14,902 nucleotides of DNA. Source: Actinomycetota bacterium. Lineage in GTDB: Bacteria > Actinomycetota > Acidimicrobiia > Spongiisociales > ZC4RG35. The translations under genes and the position numbers were made by a program. Of the stretch, positions 1 through 5,435 are shown piece by piece (position 1 is the stretch's first letter; each line of letters begins with the position of its first letter). A model generated the notes under the pieces. The model saw only the letters and a program-made list of their open reading frames with translations. It had not been told where the DNA came from and searched no databases. The DNA lies in the NCBI GenBank assembly GCA_022615295.1, contig JAKEHF010000088.1, positions 1-14,902 of the forward strand. Reading direction: 5' to 3'.

Positions 1-363
1 AGTCACCCGGAACGTCATGTCGAGCTATTCACTTCGGGCTCGTCGAACCTTCGCCGAGTTAGGGCGCACGTGGCCAGACTCGGGAAGGCACAGGTGAAGC
101 AGTTCGCCACTCCAACTCTGTCGAGCTTCAACACCGCGGCTCTCGCTTGGGAGGAGGTTCAGAAGGTGGAAGCCCTCGACCAGGCCCTCCATCAGTACTT
201 TGCGTACGCCGCTCGCGAGATAGCCGACCATCTCACCGACGACCCGGCCGGCGTATCGGCCCCCATCAGGCTTCCGGAAGGTCTGCGGCGCGAGACGATC
301 ATGAATCGGCTCCAGAGAGCAGCTGACGGGTTGGACAGGGCTGGAGGAGCATGGGATAGCTGA
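1..363 (+). CDS. Unrecognised protein, C-terminal part (5' end outside window)
   Basis: The frame is open from the first base of the window to a TGA at 361-363, so this is probably the end of a longer gene; a GTG at position 70 could also serve as a start. The 120 visible residues are largely helical in appearance, with an Ala/Leu/Glu-rich stretch (around residues 45-80, including ALDQALHQYFAYAAREIADHL) and a basic segment near the start. I see no motif that I can assign to a family. It converges on the toroid-protein gene on the other strand with only 26 bp between the stops. The function is unknown. The amino-acid composition looks like real protein, but the opposite strand is also open here, so this is not certain. 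Confidence 0.5.
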   Translation, partial: SHPERHVELFTSGSSNLRRVRAHVARLGKAQVKQFATPTLSSFNTAALAWEEVQKVEALDQALHQYFAYAAREIADHLTDDPAGVSAPIRLPEGLRRETIMNRLQRAADGLDRAGGAWDS

Positions 364-389
364 GCTGGTTCGACTCCCCACCCAGGGAC

Positions 390-1340
390 CTAGTCCGAGC
401 GAGCGGAGTCCCACCACTGCAGAACGCGGGTCCCGAAAAATGTCAGCCACTTCGACGGCTCCCCAGCGTCGACGTCGACCTCGAACCAAACCCGCCCCGG
501 GTGACGTCTCGCCTGCATCCAGGTGCCATCCGGCTGCCGCTGGGCGCGGATCTCCTCGACGGCATCCGCCATGCGTTGATCTGGGGTTGTGCCATCCGAG
601 AGCCAAGCCGAGCGGAAGTAGTCCGCAGCGTTCAGCACGCTGTAGAACCAGCGGAACGGATAGGCGAAGCGCAGCGCCCACGGCGCGACGGTCTCGCCAG
701 TCGTGAGTCTGCGGAACAGCTCGCGCCCGAGGAGATACTCCTGCCCGCTCTGGCGGGCGGCCCGAGTCGCCTCCGTGCCCCCGGTCGCCGACTCATAGGC
801 AAGCAGCCCCTTCAGGGAGTTGAGCGTTGAGTGGAATGATGAGCGGGTAGCCCCGTCGACCCATTCGCAGTTCCAGCCACCGTCGGTCATGCGATGCTCG
901 ACAAACCAGTCGGCGAGCGGCCCGACCTCGGCGCCGAGCCAGACGCCGTTGGCCAGCGTGTACGCATTGATGCAGCAGTCCACCTCGCCGCCCCAATAGG
1001 GCAGATCGTCGTACTCCCACCGGCTGTTGGCGGCGAGCTTCTCCGCGGTCCCTGCGAGGACGGATGCGTCGAGGCCCCATTCGCGTAACGAATTGAGTGT
1101 CCAAGTGGTCGCGGTCCACGGCTGCCCGGCACCGTCCTGCGCTTCCGGGCCTTCGAAGTCGAGATCTCCGGGAAAGTAGGCGCCACCCGCCCATTGCCCG
1201 TCATGATCCTGCAGGGCCAGCAGCCGAGACCCGAATCCCTCGGTCGCCACCCGGGCACGGGTCGCCTGCCAGGTCTCTTCGGGGGCGTGCACCAGGTCAC
1301 GCTCGACCTGCCAGCGAAGTGCCGGATCGGACTCGAGCAT
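390..1340 (-). CDS. Alpha/alpha-toroid protein of the squalene-cyclase/prenyltransferase repeat superfamily
   Basis: This is a 316-residue, Trp-rich protein with several QW-like repeat signatures: DGQWAGG near residue 50, MTDGGWNCEW near 155 and QPDGTWMQ near 275. The C-terminus (GEPSKWLTFFGTRVLQWW) is typical of an actinobacterial family often labelled squalene cyclase or prenyltransferase-like. The fold is an alpha/alpha barrel as in terpene cyclases, but I see no DxDD class II cyclase motif, so terpene cyclisation is doubtful. The start is uncertain. The ATG at 1340 is used here, but the frame continues upstream as DQALIDW back to a TAG at 1377-1379, and these residues look like the normal N-terminus of the family. 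Either a non-standard start is used or the 5' end is damaged. It lies 93 bp downstream of the NTF2-like gene on the same strand and may share its transcript. Confidence 0.75.
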   Translation of the reverse strand: MLESDPALRWQVERDLVHAPEETWQATRARVATEGFGSRLLALQDHDGQWAGGAYFPGDLDFEGPEAQDGAGQPWTATTWTLNSLREWGLDASVLAGTAEKLAANSRWEYDDLPYWGGEVDCCINAYTLANGVWLGAEVGPLADWFVEHRMTDGGWNCEWVDGATRSSFHSTLNSLKGLLAYESATGGTEATRAARQSGQEYLLGRELFRRLTTGETVAPWALRFAYPFRWFYSVLNAADYFRSAWLSDGTTPDQRMADAVEEIRAQRQPDGTWMQARRHPGRVWFEVDVDAGEPSKWLTFFGTRVLQWWDSARSD

Positions 1341-1433
1341 CCAGTCGATCAGGGCTTGGTCAGGAATGCAGCGAGGCTAGGGCCCCGGCCGTCTCAAGGA
1401 GCAACCCGGCAATCCCGCGCCCGACCCAGATAG

Positions 1434-1844
1434 TCAGTGTGGCGAATCCGGCTCGACGCGGCGATGCCAAGTCACGTGAAACAGCTTCCAGGACCCTCGT
1501 GCCTTAACCACATGCAAGAAATCGACCCACCATTGCGAATACACCCTCACAGTTGCGATGTCGTGGTACACGCCGTCGATCAGGATCTCGAAGTCCCCCA
1601 CGTCTCGTGGAGTCTGCAACGCGGCGTCGTCCGACATCGTTTGCGGGGAGATAGTGGTGATCCCGAACACCTCATCGTGCACGGTGTAGCGACGCTTGAT
1701 CGCCTCGGGGTGGTAAGCACCGAGATGTCGTGGTGCATCAGCCGAGACATAGCCTTCCAGGTAGTCGAGCGCGGCCCTGCGGATCGACTCGATGTCCTCT
1801 TGGGACACGCCAACCTGGCTGGGTAGAGATGCCAAGGGACCCAA
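1434..1844 (-). CDS. NTF2-like (SnoaL / putative lumazine-binding type) protein
   Basis: This 136-residue protein has the layout of the NTF2-like cone fold. An N-terminal helix pair (IRRAALDYLEGYVSADAPRHL) is followed by HPEAIKRRYTV and a C-terminal sheet (ATVRVYSQWWVDFLHVV, then GSWKLFHVTWHRR). This arrangement matches the family of putative lumazine-binding NTF2-like proteins, whose biochemical role is generally unknown. The longest start is a TTG at 1844; an in-frame GTG at 1808 (V-S-Q-E-D) would remove 12 residues that show no conserved character and may be the true start. Neither has a strong Shine-Dalgarno sequence. The gene starts about 22 bp from the degenerate tRNA 3' end and is followed on the same strand by the toroid-protein gene. 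Confidence 0.75.
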   Translation of the reverse strand: MGPLASLPSQVGVSQEDIESIRRAALDYLEGYVSADAPRHLGAYHPEAIKRRYTVHDEVFGITTISPQTMSDDAALQTPRDVGDFEILIDGVYHDIATVRVYSQWWVDFLHVVKARGSWKLFHVTWHRRVEPDSPH

Positions 1845-1866
1845 AACCTATCACCTGACCGGTGGG

Positions 1867-1935
1867 TGGGCCCGGCAGGATTTGAACCTGCAACCGACGC
1901 ATCACGGGTCCGTCCGTCCCGATGGCTCTACCAGG
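1867..1935 (-). pseudogene. Degenerate tRNA 3' half (possible attachment-site remnant)
   Basis: On the minus strand the sequence holds a perfect T-arm (GCAGG-TTCAAAT-CCTGC), then CGGGCCC as the 3' acceptor strand and an A discriminator. Further 5' is GGTAGAGC, as in the 3' half of a D-arm. The rest does not fold. There is no GGGCCCG 5' acceptor strand in the next 90 nt, the segment between D-arm and T-arm is about 33 nt instead of 23, and there is no loop with U33. No CCA is encoded. The T-arm and acceptor suggest a tRNA whose 5' part was replaced, as at one end of an element integrated in a tRNA gene. The isoacceptor cannot be told. Confidence 0.55.
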
Positions 1936-1954
1936 GCTTATAGGTAAAGAGTGC

Positions 1955-2022
1955 GTTGCCGTTGCACGGTTGTTGCACGTCCTGCGCGGGTCGGCACACC
2001 GCAGTGTCTGTTGCCGTTGCAC
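1955..2022. repeat. GTTGCAC direct repeats next to the tRNA remnant
   Basis: A 13-bp sequence, GTTGCCGTTGCAC, occurs at 1955-1967 and again, identically, at 2010-2022. A shorter related copy, GTTGTTGCAC, lies at 1969-1978. The ends of the copies are 11 bp and 44 bp apart, so they fall on roughly the same face of the helix. Directly beside a tRNA 3' fragment, such short phased repeats resemble arm-type integrase or excisionase binding sites. No integrase gene is visible, so this remains an inference. Confidence 0.4.
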
Positions 2023-2076
2023 CCTAGACACGTAGCTGGGGTCTTGGATCGCAAGTCGGGAAGGTCTCGTGATGGG

Positions 2077-2502
2077 TCAGGGAACGGTGCCTGCGGGGAG
2101 TATCCACTCGTCGGTGGCCTGGCCAGTGATCTCAGCGATGTGGTCGAAATCGTGGTCGTAATGAAGCACTACGAGACCGGCGGCCTCGGCGGCAGCGGCG
2201 ATGAGAAGGTCGGCGATCTTGACGCCGCGTTGTTGGCTCCGCTCGGCAAGCGCATCCTGTACCTCGACGGCCCGATCCAACACCGACTGGTCCATCGCAA
2301 CGAACGGCCAGGCGGAGCGCGTCTGACGCATGGCCCTATGCGATGACGGACTGGTCGAGGCGAATCCGGCCTCGAGATCGGCCGGCGTGCAACGGGCGAG
2401 CAGTCCCGCCTCCAAGAGTGGACCCAAACGGTGAGCGACTTCAGATGGGGTGAGACGTGCCAACGCCGAGGTATCACCCAAGTAGTAGGGCGCTAGCGCC
2501 AC
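2077..2502 (-). CDS. vapC: VapC-like PIN-domain ribonuclease toxin
   Basis: This 141-residue PIN-domain protein is the toxin of a type II toxin-antitoxin pair; known VapC toxins are Mg-dependent endoribonucleases that cut tRNA or rRNA. The acidic active-site residues are present: Asp10 in LGDTSALARL, Glu44 in PADLEAGF, Asp98 in KIADLLIAAAAE, and Asp116/Asp118 in LHYDHDFDHIA. The length is normal for the family. The GTG start at 2502 lies inside the end of the antitoxin gene (10-nt overlap), so the two are translationally coupled with the antitoxin first. It looks intact and active. The RNA target cannot be inferred. Confidence 0.92.
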   Translation of the reverse strand: MALAPYYLGDTSALARLTPSEVAHRLGPLLEAGLLARCTPADLEAGFASTSPSSHRAMRQTRSAWPFVAMDQSVLDRAVEVQDALAERSQQRGVKIADLLIAAAAEAAGLVVLHYDHDFDHIAEITGQATDEWILPAGTVP

Positions 2503-2699
2503 GCTGCTTGACGGGCCTCAGGATCTGCCGGCTCGGCCAGGTCGACACCCCTCTCGGCGAGGTGTGTGCGACGACGCTGATCGAGGGCGAGCACTTCATC
2601 CAGGGCGGCATCAACGGTTGCCTTAAGGGTGGTGGTCCCGAGAAGCCTTCGTACCGTCTCCAGCTTTTCGTCGTCAACATCGATCAGTCTTTTCGTCAT
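2493..2699 (-). CDS. vapB: VapB-like antitoxin
   Basis: This 68-residue protein begins MTKRLIDVDDEKLETVRRLLG, followed by TTTLKATVDAALDEV. This is the usual N-terminal DNA-binding and dimerisation part of a VapB family antitoxin. The C-terminal 25 residues (from HLAERGVDLAEP) would be the flexible toxin-neutralising tail. It precedes vapC and overlaps it by 10 nt. Antitoxins of this kind normally repress their own promoter with the toxin as co-repressor. A perfect 14-bp palindrome at 2786-2799 and a small hairpin at 2720-2732 are candidate operator elements. The Shine-Dalgarno sequence before the ATG at 2699 is weak. Confidence 0.9.
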   Translation of the reverse strand: MTKRLIDVDDEKLETVRRLLGTTTLKATVDAALDEVLALDQRRRTHLAERGVDLAEPADPEARQAAWR

Positions 2700-2719
2700 T
2701 GGTAATCAGGGGCGCGCTT

Positions 2720-2732
2720 CCCGCGAGGCGGG
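2720..2732. promoter_or_regulatory. Small inverted repeat upstream of vapB
   Basis: The repeat is CCCGC-GAG-GCGGG, a perfect 5-bp stem with a 3-nt loop, lying 21 bp before the vapB start. It could be an antitoxin binding site or a structure in the 5' leader of the mRNA. There is no further support. Confidence 0.25.
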
Positions 2733-2785
2733 CACGGTTCCCCATTCTCCTTTCAATCCGTGCGTGCCGTTGTGGGGATGAAGTT

Positions 2786-2799
2786 GAGTGCGCGCACTC
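2786..2799. promoter_or_regulatory. 14-bp perfect palindrome, candidate VapBC operator
   Basis: GAGTGCGCGCACTC reads identically on both strands. It lies about 87 bp upstream of the vapB start and about 270 bp upstream of the monooxygenase-like gene. VapB proteins bind palindromes near their promoter, so this is a candidate operator. I cannot place convincing -35 and -10 boxes around it. The rest of 2700-3066 holds no gene that I can support. Confidence 0.35.
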
Positions 2800-3054
2800 T
2801 AGGGTCCGGTGGCTGTTCCGTCGCTTTCGCTCCGGGCCTCAGTCCGGCTCTCTTGGTCACGTTTCTCAAAGCCCCCCTACGATCCCGGACGGTCGGATTT
2901 CCCGAGTCCGGTTCTGGCCTCGGCTCTGCACGCCATTTATCAGAGACGGGCCTTCCCAACCGAGGCGGAGGCCTGAGCTCGCTCCGTCCGAGATCAGCTG
3001 AGTTAGAACGGAGAGCCGGTCGAACTAGGTTCACAGCCGCATCGAGAGTCCAAG

Positions 3055-3060
3055 AGGAGG
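3055..3060 (+). promoter_or_regulatory. Strong Shine-Dalgarno deciding the GTG start at 3067
   Basis: AGGAGG lies 6 nt before GTG 3067 and fixes the start of the flavoprotein gene; the GxGxxG fold begins at residue 8 of this reading. Confidence 0.8.
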
Positions 3061-3066
3061 CGTCAA

Positions 3067-4050
3067 GTGGCGGAGATCGCAATCATAGGAGCCGGACAAG
3101 CGGGGACCCTGGCGGCGGTAGGTCTCATGAGGGCGGGTCACCAGGTGACCCTTTACAGCGACCGCAGCGCCGACTCGATCCTCGACGAGACCCACCCGAC
3201 CGGGACCGACTTCGTCTTCGGGGACAGTGTCGCCTATGAGCGAAAGCACGGAGTCGACACATTCGAGGACCGCGCCCTCCCCGCCGACGGGATCCATCTC
3301 TACTTCAGCCCCAAGGTCGGACAGGAGCTAGTACAGGTGTCCGGTCTGCTCGACGAGGGCAAAGGGTATGCGGTCGACGTGCGTTTGAAGTCGAAGCTGC
3401 GTCTCGACCAGTTGGCGGCGGGTGGCGCCAGGGTGGTCATCGAGGAGGTGAGCCCGGGACGAGTCGATGAGATCGCGGGAATGAGCGACCTGACGATGGT
3501 GGCGACAGGAAAGGGCTCCCTGGCGTCGATGTTCGAACGTGATCCTGTTCGGAGCGTGTACGAAACGCCGCAGAGATATCTCGGCATGGTCATCGTGAAG
3601 AGCATTCCCACCGACGGCTCGGGCTTTCCCAACCGGCTTCCAGGTCACACGCCGGTCTGCTTCAACTTCTACGGCGACATCGGTGAGTTCTTCTGGGTCC
3701 CCTACCACCACAAGACCCAAGGATCGTGCTGGAACCTGGTGATCGAGGCCAAGACCGGCGGTCCTCTCGACACTTTTCGCGATGTGACCTCTGCGGAGCA
3801 GATGCTCGAGGCGGTTCGAGACATCGTCTCCCGGTACGCGCGATGGGATTGGGAGACCATGAGAGAGATGGAGCTGGTGGACGACGACCCCTTCTGCTGG
3901 TTACGCGGCGCGGTGTCACCAACGGTCCGCAAACCCGTCGCCCACACCGAGTCGGGGAGGGCGCTGTGGTCGCTGGGGGACACCTCGTTTGCCTTCGATC
4001 CGATAGGGGGCCAGGGTGCCGGGTCCGGTGTCCGACAGGCCGGGTACTAA
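3067..4050 (+). CDS. Styrene/indole monooxygenase (StyA)-type flavoprotein, cut short by an in-frame TAA
   Basis: The 327-residue product starts with a Rossmann FAD-binding motif (IIGAGQAGTLAAVGLMRAGHQ, residues 6-26 approximately). Later segments (VATGKGSLASMF, then GDTSFAFDPIGGQGAGSG near 305-320) are the usual second FAD-binding signature of this fold. StyA enzymes epoxidise styrene or oxidise indole with FADH2 supplied by a separate reductase; no reductase gene is in the window, and the true substrate is unknown. The TAA at 4048-4050 cuts the protein directly after the GGQGAG motif. The same frame then continues for 58 more codons that clearly resemble the family C-terminus (see 4051-4227). 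The normal length is near 400 residues, so the protein is truncated and may be inactive. A strong AGGAGG precedes the GTG start. Confidence 0.82.
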   Translation: MAEIAIIGAGQAGTLAAVGLMRAGHQVTLYSDRSADSILDETHPTGTDFVFGDSVAYERKHGVDTFEDRALPADGIHLYFSPKVGQELVQVSGLLDEGKGYAVDVRLKSKLRLDQLAAGGARVVIEEVSPGRVDEIAGMSDLTMVATGKGSLASMFERDPVRSVYETPQRYLGMVIVKSIPTDGSGFPNRLPGHTPVCFNFYGDIGEFFWVPYHHKTQGSCWNLVIEAKTGGPLDTFRDVTSAEQMLEAVRDIVSRYARWDWETMREMELVDDDPFCWLRGAVSPTVRKPVAHTESGRALWSLGDTSFAFDPIGGQGAGSGVRQAGY

Positions 4051-4227
4051 GTAGACGCCATCATCGACCGCGGTGAAGGGCCATTCGACGAGAGCTTCAT
4101 GGAGGCTACCTTCGAGGGCTTCGATCGATGGCACGGCGGCCCGGCGTACAACTTCAACAACGTGTTGCTCGAGCCGCTCGACGCGATCGGGAGGCTGGTG
4201 CTCATCTCGCCAACCTGGCCTACCTGA
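4051..4227 (+). pseudogene. Stranded C-terminal segment of the StyA-type gene
   Basis: After the TAA at 4048-4050 the monooxygenase frame remains open to a TGA at 4225-4227. The translation (VDAIIDRGEGPFDESF, then FEGFDRWHGG and FNNVLLEPLDAIGR) is what the C-terminal helices of StyA-like proteins look like. From about 4195 the frame reads LVLISPTWPT, which is an out-of-frame reading of the M24 gene, so the true C-terminus is lost at the junction. TAA cannot encode selenocysteine, so a nonsense mutation or a sequence error is the likely cause. Confidence 0.6.
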
Positions 4228-5417
4228 CCGGGTTCGACCCGCGCTTCGAGGAGGCGATGCTGGTGGTCGGCACCGATCTCACTCCTTTGATCCTGGTCGG
4301 CAACGAATGTGTCGGCATGGCCGACTCGGCACCCTTGCCGATGGAGATCCATCTCTTCCAGGAGCTGAGCCTGCCCAGCCAGCCCCGGGACCGGTCACGT
4401 CCGCTGGCCGAGATCCTCGGTGATGCCGGGGTCGGGGCCGGTGGTGCCGGCATCGGCGTAGTGGGATGGAAGACCTTTCCCGACCGGCGCCGGCTCGACA
4501 TCCCAGCCTTTCTCGCCGACGTGATCCGGGAGATCACGGGTCCCCAAGGGCGTGTGGAGAACGCCACCGATCTCCTCATCGACCCCGGCCAGGGGCTGAG
4601 GGTGATCAACGAGGTGGAACAGCTCGCCGTCTTCGAGCATGCCGCCTGTCGGACCTCGGATGGGGTGCGCCGACTCCTGTTCGGGATCGAGCCGGGGCTG
4701 ACCGAGCGGGAGGCGGTCGGGCTCCTCGAGTGGGATGGGACACCGCTTTCGTGTCATCTCATGCTCACCGCCGGTGATCGTGCCCGTCTCGGGCTGCTCA
4801 GCCCGGGAGACCGCACGATCGAGAGGGGTGACCCCTTCACCGTCGCCTTCGGGATCTGGGGAGCGCTCAACTGCCGGGCCGGGTGGGTGGTGGCCGACGA
4901 GACGGAGCTCCCTGAGGGCGTGGAGGACTATGTCGACAGGTCGGTCGTCCCCTACTTCGAGACGGTGGCCGAGTGGTATCAGGCGCTCCACGTCGGTCAG
5001 AAGCGTCACGTGCTCCACGACATAGTGGAACGCCGGCTCGACGACCCCTTCTTCGGGATCTTCCTCAACCCGGGTCATCAGATCCACCTCGACGAGTGGG
5101 TCAACACGCCGATCGCACCCGGGTCACAGATCGAGCTGGCATCGGGAATGGCCCTCCAGGTCGACATCATCCCCGCCACCGGAACGCCCTACTTCACCAC
5201 CAACATCGAAGACGGGATCGCCCTGGCGGACGAGACCCTCCGGCAGGATTTCGCCGCCAGGTACCCCGGGGCATGGAACCGGATCCAGAGACGGCGTGAG
5301 TTCATGAGGAGCTCGCTTGGCATCGACCTCCACCCCGACGTGCTCCCCTTCTCGAACATCCCCGCCTATCTGCCGCCCTTCCTGCTCTCCCCCGACCGGG
5401 TCATGACCCTGACCTGA
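4128..5417 (+). CDS. M24 (creatinase/aminopeptidase P-fold) protein lacking usual metal ligands, 5' truncated
   Basis: The recognisable protein begins near residue 20 with HLANLAYLTGFDPRFEEAML, typical of the N-terminal domain of a prolidase-like M24 family. The pita-bread domain follows from about residue 165 (EVEQLAVFEHAACRTSDGVRR, GLTEREAVGLLEW, NPGHQIHLDEWVN, and IELASGMALQVDIIP). The two Asp metal ligands expected in the middle (around FTVAFGIWGALNCRAGW) are absent, so a metal-free, creatinase-like or non-catalytic role is likely. The first ~20 residues, from ATG 4128, are the out-of-frame reading of the StyA tail and not family sequence. About 50 N-terminal residues usual for such proteins seem to be missing. 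Both genes are thus broken at their facing ends, as if by a deletion. The real start is unclear. Confidence 0.78.
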   Translation: MARRPGVQLQQRVARAARRDREAGAHLANLAYLTGFDPRFEEAMLVVGTDLTPLILVGNECVGMADSAPLPMEIHLFQELSLPSQPRDRSRPLAEILGDAGVGAGGAGIGVVGWKTFPDRRRLDIPAFLADVIREITGPQGRVENATDLLIDPGQGLRVINEVEQLAVFEHAACRTSDGVRRLLFGIEPGLTEREAVGLLEWDGTPLSCHLMLTAGDRARLGLLSPGDRTIERGDPFTVAFGIWGALNCRAGWVVADETELPEGVEDYVDRSVVPYFETVAEWYQALHVGQKRHVLHDIVERRLDDPFFGIFLNPGHQIHLDEWVNTPIAPGSQIELASGMALQVDIIPATGTPYFTTNIEDGIALADETLRQDFAARYPGAWNRIQRRREFMRSSLGIDLHPDVLPFSNIPAYLPPFLLSPDRVMTLT

Positions 5418-5435
5418 GCTCGGGCCCGGTCAGGG
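5407..5435. terminator. Inverted repeat between convergent genes, possible bidirectional terminator
   Basis: CCCTGACC at 5407-5414 is exactly complementary to GGTCAGGG at 5428-5435, giving an 8-bp stem with a 13-nt GC-rich loop. It covers the stop codons of both convergent genes (TGA at 5415-5417 and the minus-strand TGA at 5430-5432). There is no T-run on either side, so intrinsic termination is plausible but unproven. Confidence 0.45.

Noticed and set aside
366..380. Sequence resembling a tRNA T-loop (GGTTCGACTCC) just after the first gene
   Set aside because: The T-stem does not pair and no other tRNA part is present.
25..681. 218-residue open frame on the minus strand
   Set aside because: The composition is arbitrary and Arg/Gly-rich, and it overlaps better frames on both sides; a high-GC shadow.
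1867..1940. Functional tRNA gene on the minus strand
   Set aside because: There is no matching 5' acceptor strand, the segment between D-arm and T-arm is too long, and no anticodon loop with U33 can be formed.
2677..2745. 23-codon upstream frame on the minus strand before vapB, with AAGGAG near its ATG
   Set aside because: The Shine-Dalgarno is only 1 nt from the ATG, and the frame overlaps vapB out of phase; probably chance.
4048..4050. In-frame stop of the monooxygenase as a second recoding event
   Set aside because: The codon is TAA, which is not used for selenocysteine, and no recoding signal is visible; mutation or sequence error is simpler.
4395..5087. 230-residue open frame on the minus strand
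   Set aside because: It lies wholly opposite the well-supported M24 gene and shows no family features.
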